This document shows positions 29,909-39,479 of a stretch of 64,000 nt of DNA, piece by piece. A model generated the notes under the pieces. That model saw only the letters and a list, made by a program, of their open reading frames with translations, was not told the origin of the DNA and made no database searches. The translations under genes and the position numbers were made by a program. Source of the DNA: Miltoncostaea marina (lineage in GTDB: Bacteria; Actinomycetota; Thermoleophilia; Miltoncostaeales; Miltoncostaeaceae); the NCBI RefSeq assembly GCF_018141525.1, contig NZ_CP064655.1:1892501-1956500 (forward strand), given 5' to 3'. Numbering within the stretch: the stretch's first letter is position 1; each line of letters begins with the position of its first letter.

Positions 29909-30427
29909 TCAGCGCGGCGCCGGGCCCGCCGCGAGGTCGTAGAGCGAGGCCCGCGAGATGCCGACCGCCGAGATCACCGTGGTCGAGCCGCCCTCGGTCC
30001 AGGCGACGACCACGCGGCCGCGCACGTCCAGCGAGCGCAGCAGCAGGCCGTTGCGGCCGGAGCGGCGCGCGTCGTCGGGCACCCGCACGGGCGCGCCCGC
30101 GATGCGGCTGTGGCCGATGCGCCGGCCCGAGCGCTGCCAGACGACCGTCTCGACCCGGCGCCCCTCCAGCACGTCGCTACGGGCGCCGATCGGCACCCAC
30201 CCCGCCCGCAGCGCCCAGCGCGCGAACCCCGACGGCCGGTCGCCGAGCGGCGGCGTGCCGGCCTCCACGGCGCCGTCGTGCAGGGCCGCCACCTCCTGCA
30301 CGATCCGGTGCGGGGCGTCGGCGCGGGAGGCCCCGAAGACGAGCGCCAGCCCGGCCGCCAGCACCGCGATCGCCGCCCCCACGCCGGAGCCGAGCGCACT
30401 GCCGCCCGGGTCGTCGGTCGCCGCCAT
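29909..30427 (-). CDS. Membrane-anchored protein resembling an anti-sigma C-terminal domain
   Basis: A 172-aa protein with one N-terminal membrane helix (about 16-33) and an external domain. GRRVETVVWQRSGRRIGHS and VVVAWTEGGSTTVISAVG resemble the C-terminal sensor domains of actinobacterial anti-sigma factors. The zinc-binding anti-sigma domain that should precede the helix is absent: the first 15 residues are short and lack Cys. No sigma factor gene is adjacent. It may be a stand-alone sensor or a diverged remnant. It is divergent from ctaA. Confidence 0.6.
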   Translation of the reverse strand: MAATDDPGGSALGSGVGAAIAVLAAGLALVFGASRADAPHRIVQEVAALHDGAVEAGTPPLGDRPSGFARWALRAGWVPIGARSDVLEGRRVETVVWQRSGRRIGHSRIAGAPVRVPDDARRSGRNGLLLRSLDVRGRVVVAWTEGGSTTVISAVGISRASLYDLAAGPAPR

Positions 30428-30481
30428 CGGGTGATCTTGACACCACCGCCGCGGCGCTCGCCGGGGCTACCATGGGGCGCC

Positions 30482-31483
30482 ATGGCCCTCCTCCGAAGCG
30501 CCCGCACGCCGGCCGGGTTTGCGTGGATCACCCTCGTGGCGCTGGCCATGCTGTGGATCATCGTGCCGAGCGGCGCGATCGTGCGGCTGACCGACTCGGG
30601 CCTCGGCTGCCCCGACTGGCCGCTCTGCGAGGGGCGCGTCGTGTCGGCCTCGGCCCACCACGCGCTGATCGAGTCGACCAACCGGGTGCTCTCGGGCATC
30701 GTCGGGGTGGTCGCCGTGGTCACCTTCCTCGCGGCGCTGTGGCTGCCGGGCGCACCGCGCGGCCTGCGGGCGCTGGCCGGCGGGCTGGCGCTCGCCACCG
30801 CCCTCCAGATCCCGCTCGGCGCGATCACCGTCGCCTCGGGCCTGCACCCGATGGCGGTGGGCGCGCACTTCCTGCTCTCGATGGTCGCCCTCGCCCTGGC
30901 CACGCTGCTCGCCATCCGGGCGCGCGACCACCGCGACGGCCGCGCGCGCCGCTGGGAGCCCCGGCGGGGCGTGATGGCGGCGTTCGTGGCGGCCGCCGCC
31001 CTCACGGTGCTCGTGACCGGCGTCGTGGTGACGGCGGCGGGGCCCCACTCGGGCGACGACGACGTCACAGAGCGCTTCGGCGATCTCGTCGTCGCCGCCG
31101 ACGTCCACGTGAAGGCGGCGTTCGGGTTCACCGCGCTGGCGCTCGTGCTGGTGGCGTGGCTCTGGCGCGAGGGCGGGGTCGACCGGCTGACCCGCCGGGC
31201 GGCGGTCGCGGCGGTGCCGCTCGTCGCGCTGCAGATCGGCCTGGGCGAGTACCAGTACCGCAACGGGCTGCCGTGGGAGGTCGTCGTGCTGCACGTGACC
31301 AACGCGGGGCTGGTCTGGGCGGCGATCGTCGCGCTCTGCTGGGGCGTCGCGCGCCCCGCGGGCGCGCCGGGTCACCTGCGGCGGGAGGCCACCCGCTGGC
31401 AGGGGACGCAGCGCACCGAGTCGGGCAGCACGCGCAACCGCCCCTCAGGGATCTCCGAGCCGCAGTCGACGCAGATCCCGTAG
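30482..31483 (+). CDS. ctaA: Heme A synthase (COX15/CtaA family)
   Basis: Oxidises heme O to heme A for aa3-type cytochrome oxidase. The 333-aa integral membrane protein has about eight helices. IVRLTDSGLGCPDWPLCEG contains the conserved Cys pair and HHALIESTNR the conserved His/Glu; HPMAVGAHF and VLHVTNAGLVW supply further heme-ligand His. ATG at 30482 is 8 nt after TACCAT. The last 37 residues (HLRREATRWQGTQRTES onward) are hydrophilic and overlap the 3' end of the convergent DksA-type gene, so the true C-terminus is probably this unusual read-through. Confidence 0.92.
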   Translation: MALLRSARTPAGFAWITLVALAMLWIIVPSGAIVRLTDSGLGCPDWPLCEGRVVSASAHHALIESTNRVLSGIVGVVAVVTFLAALWLPGAPRGLRALAGGLALATALQIPLGAITVASGLHPMAVGAHFLLSMVALALATLLAIRARDHRDGRARRWEPRRGVMAAFVAAAALTVLVTGVVVTAAGPHSGDDDVTERFGDLVVAADVHVKAAFGFTALALVLVAWLWREGGVDRLTRRAAVAAVPLVALQIGLGEYQYRNGLPWEVVVLHVTNAGLVWAAIVALCWGVARPAGAPGHLRREATRWQGTQRTESGSTRNRPSGISEPQSTQIP

Positions 31484-31731
31484 GTCCCGGCGTCGATCGC
31501 GGCGAGGGCGGCCTGCAGGCGGGCCTCCCGCTCGCGCCAGCGCAGCTGCTGGCGCAGGTCCCGCTCGCGCAGGTCGGCGTCCGTGGCGGCCTCGGCCGGG
31601 TGGTGATGGCCGTCGCCGCGCTCCTCGCCGTCGTCGGCCAGGTCGCGGCGGCGCAGCGCCGCGGTCACCTCGGCGCGCAGCCGCTCCAGCCGCTGGGCAT
31701 GGTCCTCGTGTGGTGCGCCGTCGCCGGCCAT
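31372..31731 (-). CDS. TraR/DksA-type zinc-finger protein
   Basis: A 119-aa protein with an N-terminal coiled coil (about 12-85) and a C-terminal Cys4 zinc finger: CVDCGSEIPEGRLRVLP then CVPCQ. This is the DksA/TraR architecture that enters the RNA polymerase secondary channel. Actinobacterial members are often called RNA polymerase-binding transcription factors. It is convergent with ctaA and overlaps its 3' end by 112 bp. The acidic coiled-coil tip is less clear than in E. coli DksA. Confidence 0.87.
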   Translation of the reverse strand: MAGDGAPHEDHAQRLERLRAEVTAALRRRDLADDGEERGDGHHHPAEAATDADLRERDLRQQLRWREREARLQAALAAIDAGTYGICVDCGSEIPEGRLRVLPDSVRCVPCQRVASRRR

Positions 31732-31765
31732 GCGGCGGATGGTACCCGCCGCCGCGGCGGCGGCC

Positions 31766-31954
31766 TCAGGAGGTCCGGCGCTGCCAGGAGCGCAGCACGA
31801 ACCAGGCGACCACGAACACCGCGAAGATCAGCGCCGCCACCTCCAGCGCCCCCAGCGCGAGCGCCACGATCTGCGCCACGAACAGGCCCAGCGCGGCCCC
31901 CACGAGGATGAGCCCGATGCGCCGCCGCCGCGCGTCGTCGTGTCCGGTCGCCAT
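31766..31954 (-). CDS. Small two-helix membrane protein, 62 aa
   Basis: Starts MATGHDDARRRRIGLI and has two adjacent hydrophobic segments (about 14-33 and 36-54), ending WQRRTS. No known motif. ATG at 31954 follows the divergent secreted protein's promoter region. The stop is 35 nt upstream of the dksA-like ATG, so the two may be co-transcribed. Hypothetical. Confidence 0.6.
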   Translation of the reverse strand: MATGHDDARRRRIGLILVGAALGLFVAQIVALALGALEVAALIFAVFVVAWFVLRSWQRRTS

Positions 31955-32031
31955 GGCGGCGCCAGGGTCGCACATCGCGGCGGGACCGGGGGCCGGTGGC
32001 CCCGCGCGGGGCTCGTCTACACTGCCCGCCG

Positions 32032-33135
32032 ATGCGCGCACGCCACCTGCTCGCGGCCCTCGCCGGGTCGGCCCTCCTCGCGTGCGCCGTCCCGCAGGCG
32101 GCGCTCCCCCAGGGGGGCGTCGAGCGGCACATGACGTGCGTCGCGCCGTCCGACGCGGGGGCGATCGACGCCATGCTCGAGCGCGCGGGCAGCCCGCTGG
32201 CCGGCGAGGGCGCGACCTTCGTGCGCGCCGCCACGCGGGCCGGCCTCGACCCGCGGGCCCTCGTGGCGATCGCCGCCCACGAGACGATCCTCGAGACCTA
32301 CGCGCCGGCGCAGGCGATCCGCAACCCGTTCGGGCTCGGGCCCGGCATCGCGTTCACCAGCGAGCGCGCCGCCATCGAGCGGGCCGCCGAGGTGCTCGGC
32401 CGCTACTACCTGGCCGAGGGGCGCACCACGCTGGCGGCCATCGGCGCGAAGTGGGCGCCGGTCGGCGCGGCGAACGACCCCTCGGGCCTCAACCGCCACT
32501 GGACCTCGGGCGTCGGCACCTACCACGCCGCGCTCGGCGGCGACCCCGACCAGCCGGTGCTGCTGGCCGACCAGGCCGCGCTGCCAGGCTGCGCCGGCGC
32601 GCCGGCCGCGCCGGACGGCCCGCGCCCGGACGGCCCGCCCGTCGTGACCGCCTGGGGCGGCGCGCCGCCCGCGCCGTCGCGCCACGGCGCCGACCCGGCC
32701 ACCGGCCGGCCCGCCGTCGTGGAGGGCTTCGTCTTCCCGCTCGCCCTGCCCGAGGGCGCCCCCGCCGCCTACCGCGACGCGTTCGCCGAGCCCGGCGCGA
32801 CGGAGTGCGCCGGCGCCCGCCGCCAGTGCGCGGTGACGGTCGCCGCCGAGCCGGGCGACCCGGCGGTGGCGATGGCCGCCGGCACCCTGCGCGCCGCGTC
32901 GGCGCCCGAGCAGGAGGCCGGCGTCGCGTTCTGGATCGAGACGCCCGCGGGCGACCGGCTCGGGTACGGGCCGCTGGCCGCCTACGAGGGCGGCGTGGCC
33001 GACGGCCGGCCGGTGGCCGCGGGGCAGCACCTCGGCGCCATCGCCGGCTGGGTGCGGATCGCCTGGGAGCGCGACGGCGCCCGCATCGACCCCTTCCCCA
33101 TGCTCGCGGCCACCCGGCCGCCCGCCGGGGGCTGA
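32032..33135 (+). CDS. Secreted glucosaminidase/lysozyme-like protein with C-terminal beta domain
   Basis: A 367-aa exported protein: signal peptide at 1-22 (MRARHLLAALAGSALLACA). A domain of about 70-180 follows with GLDPRALVAIAAHETILETYAPAQAIRNPFG, a pattern of mannosyl-glycoprotein endo-beta-N-acetylglucosaminidase/lysozyme-like folds with a possible catalytic Glu in AHETILETY. A Pro/Ala-rich linker leads to a second domain (about 235-355) of unknown type containing CAGARRQCAVTV, which could form a disulfide. ATG at 32032 is 8 nt after TACACT (leaderless). Cell-wall hydrolysis is likely but unproven. Confidence 0.7.
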   Translation: MRARHLLAALAGSALLACAVPQAALPQGGVERHMTCVAPSDAGAIDAMLERAGSPLAGEGATFVRAATRAGLDPRALVAIAAHETILETYAPAQAIRNPFGLGPGIAFTSERAAIERAAEVLGRYYLAEGRTTLAAIGAKWAPVGAANDPSGLNRHWTSGVGTYHAALGGDPDQPVLLADQAALPGCAGAPAAPDGPRPDGPPVVTAWGGAPPAPSRHGADPATGRPAVVEGFVFPLALPEGAPAAYRDAFAEPGATECAGARRQCAVTVAAEPGDPAVAMAAGTLRAASAPEQEAGVAFWIETPAGDRLGYGPLAAYEGGVADGRPVAAGQHLGAIAGWVRIAWERDGARIDPFPMLAATRPPAGG

Positions 33136-33146
33136 CGCCGGGGCCG

Positions 33147-33533
33147 GTGGGCGCGGCGGCCGGCGAGGTGCGCGCCGCCCTGACGCGCTTCGCCGCGCGC
33201 TACGCCGACGGCCGCTTCTTCGACGCCCACGAGGAGCTCGAGACCGTCTGGCGCCGCTCGCCCGAGCTGCCCATGCGCTTCCTGCAGGGTCTCATCCAGT
33301 GGGCCGTCGCCTTCGAGCACCACCGGCGCGGCAACGCACACGGCGCGCGGGCCCTGCTCGACCGCGCGCTCGCCAACCTCGCGATCGTCCCGCCGGGGTA
33401 CCTGGGCGTCGACATCGGCGCCTGGCGGGCCGCCGCGCCGGGGCTGCGGGCCGCCTTCCTCGCCTGGGAGCGCGGCGGGCCGCGCCCCGACGCGCCGGCA
33501 CCCCGCTTCGTGCCCCCCGCGGGCCCGACGTAG
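33147..33533 (+). CDS. DUF309 family protein
   Basis: A 128-aa helical protein. FFDAHEELETVWRRSPELPMRFLQGLIQ is the hallmark of DUF309, with the conserved HE pair and a QGLIQ helix. Its biochemical function is unknown. GTG at 33147 lies 11 nt after the preceding stop; an internal GTG at 33174 is possible. It is probably in one transcript with the upstream secreted protein. Confidence 0.82.
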   Translation: MGAAAGEVRAALTRFAARYADGRFFDAHEELETVWRRSPELPMRFLQGLIQWAVAFEHHRRGNAHGARALLDRALANLAIVPPGYLGVDIGAWRAAAPGLRAAFLAWERGGPRPDAPAPRFVPPAGPT

Positions 33534-33565
33534 GCTTCGGCCGACGCCCCCGACCGGAGGTCCAC

Positions 33566-34567
33566 GTGAACGCCGTCGTCCTCACCGAGACCGGCCCGCC
33601 CGAGGTGCTGCGCCCGGGCACGGCGCCCGACCCGTCCGCGGGCCCGGGCGAGGTGGTGGTCGCGCTGCGCGCCGCCGCCCTCAACCGCCGCGACGTCTTC
33701 GTGCGCAAGGGCGTCGCCCCGAGCCCGCTGCCGGTCATCCCCGGCTCCGACGGCGCCGGCGTCGTGCACCGGACGGGCGCGGGCGTGCCCGGCGTGGCCC
33801 CCGGCGACGAGGTGATCGTGCTGCCCTCGCTCGGCTGGGGCGACCGCGAGGACGCGCCGGCGCCGGGCTTCCGCATCCTCGGCGGCCCCGACGACGGCAC
33901 CTACGCCGAGCTGGTGCGCCTGCCCGCGGCCAACGTCCTCCCCAAGCCGGGACGGCTCTCGTGGGAGGCCGCCGCGGCCATCCCGCTCGCCGGGCTCACC
34001 GCGTACCGGGCGCTGGTCACCCGCGCGGGCGTGCGCCCCGGCGAGACCGTGCTGCTGCTCGGCATCGGCGGCGGCGTGGCGACGATCGCCCTCCACATCG
34101 CCCGCGCGGCCGGCTGCAGGGTGATCGTCACCTCCTCGTCGCCCGAGAAGCTCGACCGGGCGCGGGAGCTGGGCGCCGCGGCGGGCGTGCTCTACACCGA
34201 GGAGGGCTGGCCGGAGGCCGTGCGCGAGGCCTCGGGCGGCGGCGTCGACGTGGTGCTCGACTCGGTCGGCAGCACCTGGGCGGACAGCATCGCCTGCGTG
34301 CGCCCCGGCGGCCGGGTGGTCGTGTTCGGCGGGACGGGCGGCGGCCGGGTGGGGCTCACGGTGCGGCCGGTGACCATGGGACAGGTCTCGCTGCTCGGCA
34401 CCACGATGGGCAGCCCGCGCGACTTCGCGAGCCTGCTGCGGCTGGTGGAGCACACCGCGTGGGAGCCGGTCATCGACTCGGTGCGCCCGCTGGCCGAGGT
34501 CGCGGCCGCGCACGCCCGCGAGGAGGCCGGGGAGCACTTCGGGAAGCTGGTCCTGTCGATCGGCTGA
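33566..34567 (+). CDS. Quinone oxidoreductase-like MDR dehydrogenase
   Basis: A 333-aa zinc-independent or zinc-variable medium-chain reductase. AAALNRRDVFVRKG and VIPGSDGAGVV form the N-terminal catalytic domain. ETVLLLGIGGGVATIALHIARAAG is the NADPH Rossmann motif and VVLDSVG the usual strand. Structural-zinc cysteines are absent. GTG at 33566 has GGAGG 5 nt upstream. The substrate is unknown. Confidence 0.88.
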   Translation: MNAVVLTETGPPEVLRPGTAPDPSAGPGEVVVALRAAALNRRDVFVRKGVAPSPLPVIPGSDGAGVVHRTGAGVPGVAPGDEVIVLPSLGWGDREDAPAPGFRILGGPDDGTYAELVRLPAANVLPKPGRLSWEAAAAIPLAGLTAYRALVTRAGVRPGETVLLLGIGGGVATIALHIARAAGCRVIVTSSSPEKLDRARELGAAAGVLYTEEGWPEAVREASGGGVDVVLDSVGSTWADSIACVRPGGRVVVFGGTGGGRVGLTVRPVTMGQVSLLGTTMGSPRDFASLLRLVEHTAWEPVIDSVRPLAEVAAAHAREEAGEHFGKLVLSIG

Positions 34568-35269
34568 GCGAGCCGGCCGCCCGCGCCCTCGCGGCGGCGC
34601 GCCGCGCCACCGGCCGCCTCGCGGCCGGGGGCGGCCCGCCGCCCAGCCTGCCGGCCGAGGCGATCGCCGCCGCGCTCGAGGACGACCCGGCCGCGCGCGC
34701 GCGCTCGACGCCGCGCGCGCAGCCGCCGCCGCGACGACCCCGGCGAGGGGCCGCCCCCGCCCCCGCGCGCGCGGCGCGCCGCGCCCGCGCCGAGCGGGCG
34801 CACGCGGCGGTCGACGCGCTGCTGCTGGCCGGCGAGCTCGTGCCGGACGGCCCGGGGCGGGTGCGCCTGCCCGGCTTCGGCGCGGCCACCTGGCGCGCGG
34901 TCGCGATCCTCCGGGAGGGCGGCGGGGACCCGGCCGCGGCGCGCTGGGCGGCCGCGGTGGCCCACGAGCCGGCGGCGGACCTCGGCGCGGCGGCGCCCGC
35001 GTTCCTGCGCGACCTGCCGCCGCCCGGCGCCCTCGCGGCCCCGGCCCGGCGGCTGCTCGCGGCGGACGCCGAGCGTCAGGACCTGCGCGACGCCCTGCTG
35101 CGCGCCGGGCCCGCGGCGGCGGCGGCCCGAGCGCGAGGCCACGAGGCGGCGGCGGCGGCCGTGGAGCGGGACTGCGCCCGGATCGAGGGCTGGATCGCCG
35201 AGCTCGACCGGCGCGCGGCCGCGCGCTGGGACGAGGGCCTGCGGCTGGCCGCGGACGCCCCCCGCCCGG

Positions 35270-35289
<20 letters not shown>
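34562..35289 (+). CDS. Ala/Arg-rich ORF without a clear start, hypothetical
   Basis: An open frame follows the oxidoreductase and runs to 35289. Its C-terminal half looks protein-like (GRVRLPGFGAATWRAVAIL, a helical stretch around RLLAADAERQDLRDALL, and CARIEGWIAELDRRAA near the end). No ATG, GTG or TTG occurs near the preceding gene. The first in-frame GTG is at 34840, so the coding part may be only 34840-35289 (149 aa). A CTG at 34562 overlaps the preceding stop. A pure GC run at 34690-34705 could hide an indel. It overlaps the end of the convergent ABC-F gene by 20 bp. Could be a decayed gene. Confidence 0.4.
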
Positions 35290-36901
<1,612 letters not shown>

Positions 36902-36941
36902 CCGGGCAGGTTGGCAGACCGGGCCGGTAGGGTGCGCGGCC

Positions 36942-37982
36942 GTGGACCGGACCCTGCTCGCCGCGCTCGCCGAGGCGCACGGACCCTCCGGGCGCGAGGA
37001 GCGCGTCCGGGCGATCGTCGCGCCCGAGCTCGAGGCCCTCTGCGACCGGGTCGAGGTCGACCCGCTGGGCAACCTGTCCGGCATCCGCGACGGCGACGGG
37101 CCGCGGCTGATGCTGGCGGCCCACATGGACGAGATCTCGCTGATGGTCACCCACGTGGAGGAGCGCGGCTTCCTGCGGGTGATCCCCGTGGGCGGCTGGG
37201 ACGCCCGCACGCTGGTGGGCCAGCGGGTGCGCGTGCACGGCCGCGAGGAGCTCGAGGGCGTGGTCGGCATGACGCCCGTCCACCTGCTCGACGAGAAGGA
37301 CCGGGGCAAGAAAATCGAGGTGACCGACCTCGCCATCGACCTCGGGCTGCCCGGCGAGCGGGTGCGCGAGCTGGTCCGGCCGGGCGACAGCGCCACCCGC
37401 ATCCGCGCCCTGCGCCCGCTCGGCGACCTGGTCACGTGCAAGGCGCTCGACGACCGGGTGGGCGTCTACGTGCTGATCGAGGCGCTGCGCGCCGCGGGCC
37501 GCTCGCCCGCGCAGGTGATCGCGACCGCGACCGTGCAGGAGGAGGTCGGCCTGCGCGGCGCGCGGGTGGCGGCGGCGCGCATGCGGCCGCACGTGGCGCT
37601 CGCCATCGACACCTGCCCGGCCGACGACGGGCCCGGCACGCCCGCGGACGGCCCCTCGACGCGCCTCGGCCGGGGCGCGGCGATCCGAGTCATGGACGCG
37701 AGCGCGATCGGCGCCCCGGCGATGGTCGACCTGCTCACCCGGATCGCCGACGAGGCCGCCATCCCCCACCAGTTCCACGTGGCAAACCGGGGCGGCACCG
37801 ACACCGGCAGCCTGCAGCTGTCGGGCGACGGGGCGGTCGCCGGCTGCGTCTCGATTCCCACCCGCTACGTGCACTCGAGCGTCGAGGCCTGCCACCCGGA
37901 CGACATCGACGCGGCGGTACGGCTGGTGGCCGCCTTCATCGAGCGGGTGGGCGAGCTGCCGCTCGCCCCGGGCCGCGGCTAG
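36942..37982 (+). CDS. M42 family aminopeptidase (glutamyl aminopeptidase/endoglucanase-like)
   Basis: Dinuclear metallopeptidase of 346 aa. Metal ligands are visible in LMLAAHMDEIS (His), CKALDDRVG (Asp), VQEEVGLRGA (Glu-Glu), LAIDTCPADD (Asp) and TRYVHSSVE (His). The set is complete, so it should be active, probably as a large oligomer trimming peptides in the cytosol. GTG at 36942 lies 8 nt after TAGGGT, predicting a leaderless start. A GCCGC-type hairpin follows at about 37991. Confidence 0.92.
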   Translation: MDRTLLAALAEAHGPSGREERVRAIVAPELEALCDRVEVDPLGNLSGIRDGDGPRLMLAAHMDEISLMVTHVEERGFLRVIPVGGWDARTLVGQRVRVHGREELEGVVGMTPVHLLDEKDRGKKIEVTDLAIDLGLPGERVRELVRPGDSATRIRALRPLGDLVTCKALDDRVGVYVLIEALRAAGRSPAQVIATATVQEEVGLRGARVAAARMRPHVALAIDTCPADDGPGTPADGPSTRLGRGAAIRVMDASAIGAPAMVDLLTRIADEAAIPHQFHVANRGGTDTGSLQLSGDGAVAGCVSIPTRYVHSSVEACHPDDIDAAVRLVAAFIERVGELPLAPGRG

Positions 37983-38009
37983 CGGTACGCCGCCGGAGCG
38001 GCGGGCACG

Positions 38010-38876
38010 CTAGGCGGCCACCGCCACGCCGACCACCACGGCGCCCACGATCAGGGCGCCGACCGTCGCCCACTCGGCGACGCCGAGCCGGCCGTAGGCC
38101 ATGTGGCCGCGGCCGAAGCCCGACAGGGCGAACCCGGCCGCCGCGCCGCCCGCGATGCCGCCCAGGTGGCCGCCGATCGAGATGCCGGGCAGCACGAACG
38201 TGATCACGAGGTTCAAGAGCAGCAGCATCCCGACCGTCGAGCCGAGCAGCTGCACGCCGCGCTGGCGCTCCAGCAGGTAGAGCGCGGCCATCAGCCCGAA
38301 GACCCCGCCCGATGCCCCCACGGTCAGGGAGTCGGGCGTGAACAGCAGGGCGCCGGCGGAGCCCCAGAGCACGGCGCTGCCGTAGACCGCCAGCATGCGG
38401 CCCGCGCCGGCGTAGCGCTCCAGCGCGCCGCCGAGCATCCACAGCAGGTACATGTTGAAGGCGACGTGGATGACGCTGGCGTGCAGGAACCCGCCCGTGA
38501 TCATGCGCCACCACTCGCCGTCGGCGACGGCCGGGCCGTAGACGGCGCCGTCCTGCACGAGCTGCGAGCCCCCGACGCCGCTCACGCCCACGCCCTGGGC
38601 CATCTCGCCCAGGTAGACGATCACGTTGAGGGCCACGAGCACGCCGGTGGCGACCGCCGCGCCCGTCGCCGCCCGGGGCATGTGGCGGCGCGCCGCCGCC
38701 GCCGGGCCGCGGCCGCCGCCGGCGCACTCCGGGCAGCGCACGCCGACCGGCGCCTGGGTCATGCACTGCGTGCAGATCGGCCGCTCGCAGTTGGAGCACG
38801 AGAGCAGCGTCTCGCGGTCGGGATGGCGGTAGCAGCGCATCGTGTCGGGCGCGCTGGTCTCGTGCGTCGTCGCCAT
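38010..38876 (-). CDS. Rhomboid intramembrane protease with N-terminal zinc finger
   Basis: A 288-aa protein. Residues 13-52 form a B-box-like zinc finger (CYRHPDRETLLSCSNCERPIC, CMTQ, CPEC). Six or so membrane helices follow. Rhomboid motifs are present: GFLHASVIHVAFNMY (the HxxxN helix), the catalytic Ser in VGASGGVFGLMAAL and the catalytic His in IGGHLGGIAGG. The combination is common in actinobacteria. Substrates are unknown. ATG at 38876. Confidence 0.92.
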   Translation of the reverse strand: MATTHETSAPDTMRCYRHPDRETLLSCSNCERPICTQCMTQAPVGVRCPECAGGGRGPAAAARRHMPRAATGAAVATGVLVALNVIVYLGEMAQGVGVSGVGGSQLVQDGAVYGPAVADGEWWRMITGGFLHASVIHVAFNMYLLWMLGGALERYAGAGRMLAVYGSAVLWGSAGALLFTPDSLTVGASGGVFGLMAALYLLERQRGVQLLGSTVGMLLLLNLVITFVLPGISIGGHLGGIAGGAAAGFALSGFGRGHMAYGRLGVAEWATVGALIVGAVVVGVAVAA

Positions 38877-38926
38877 TCGGCAGTCGATGGTAGCGGCTCG
38901 CCGCGCCGCGGCGACCGCCCGCGCCC

Positions 38927-39337
38927 CTAGCGGAGGTGCGCGCCCCAGGCGCGGCGCCCGCGGGGGGCGGCGCCGGCGTGGCCGGCGCGCTCGCGGCGCT
39001 GCCGGCGGCGCAGGGCGACCAGGCTGAAGACCCCCGCGCCGATGAGGCCGATGGCGGTGCGCGCGGGGCTGACCGCCCAGCAGGCGCCCAGCACGCCGAC
39101 CGCCAGCACGACCATGAGGATGCGGGCCCGCAGCGGGGTCATCCACGGCCCGCGGGGGCGGGCGGGCGGGGCGGCGGCGTCGAGGAACCGGCCGACGGCC
39201 AGCTCCTCGTCGAGGGTGCGCGGCGCGTGGGTCTCGGGCGGCGTCGCGGGGTCGGTCCAGCCCTCGCGGGTCGCCACCCGGGCGACGACCTGCAGCTCCT
39301 CGTCGCTGATGGCGGACGACGTGCTCACGCCGCCCAT
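38927..39337 (-). CDS. Hypothetical membrane protein, 136 aa
   Basis: The N-terminal half is soluble and acidic (ISDEELQVVARVATREGW, RTLDEELAVGRFLDA). It is followed by a hydrophobic hairpin (ILMVVLAVGVLGACWAV, then AIGLIGAGVFSLVAL) and a basic C-terminus. No family recognised. ATG at 39337, with GTG at 39328 possible. It is divergent from gltB. Confidence 0.6.
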   Translation of the reverse strand: MGGVSTSSAISDEELQVVARVATREGWTDPATPPETHAPRTLDEELAVGRFLDAAAPPARPRGPWMTPLRARILMVVLAVGVLGACWAVSPARTAIGLIGAGVFSLVALRRRQRRERAGHAGAAPRGRRAWGAHLR

Positions 39338-39378
39338 GTCGGTCGTCAGGAGCGGGACTTGAGCGCGTTGATGATCTG

Positions 39379-39407
39379 TTGACGCCGTTCGCCGTGCCCG
39401 GTTAACT
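39379..39407 (+). promoter_or_regulatory. Candidate gltB promoter
   Basis: TTGACG (39379-39384) and TTAACT (39402-39407) are separated by 17 nt and precede the gltB ATG by about 72 nt. This gene, unlike many here, would have a real 5' leader. GAGAGG about 8 nt before the ATG can serve as Shine-Dalgarno. Confidence 0.5.
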
Positions 39408-39479
39408 GGGGGGCCGCTGGCCGACCCCGCGCGGGTCGGCGTCAGCGTGTTCGCCGAGCCGCGACCGAGAGGCCCGCGC

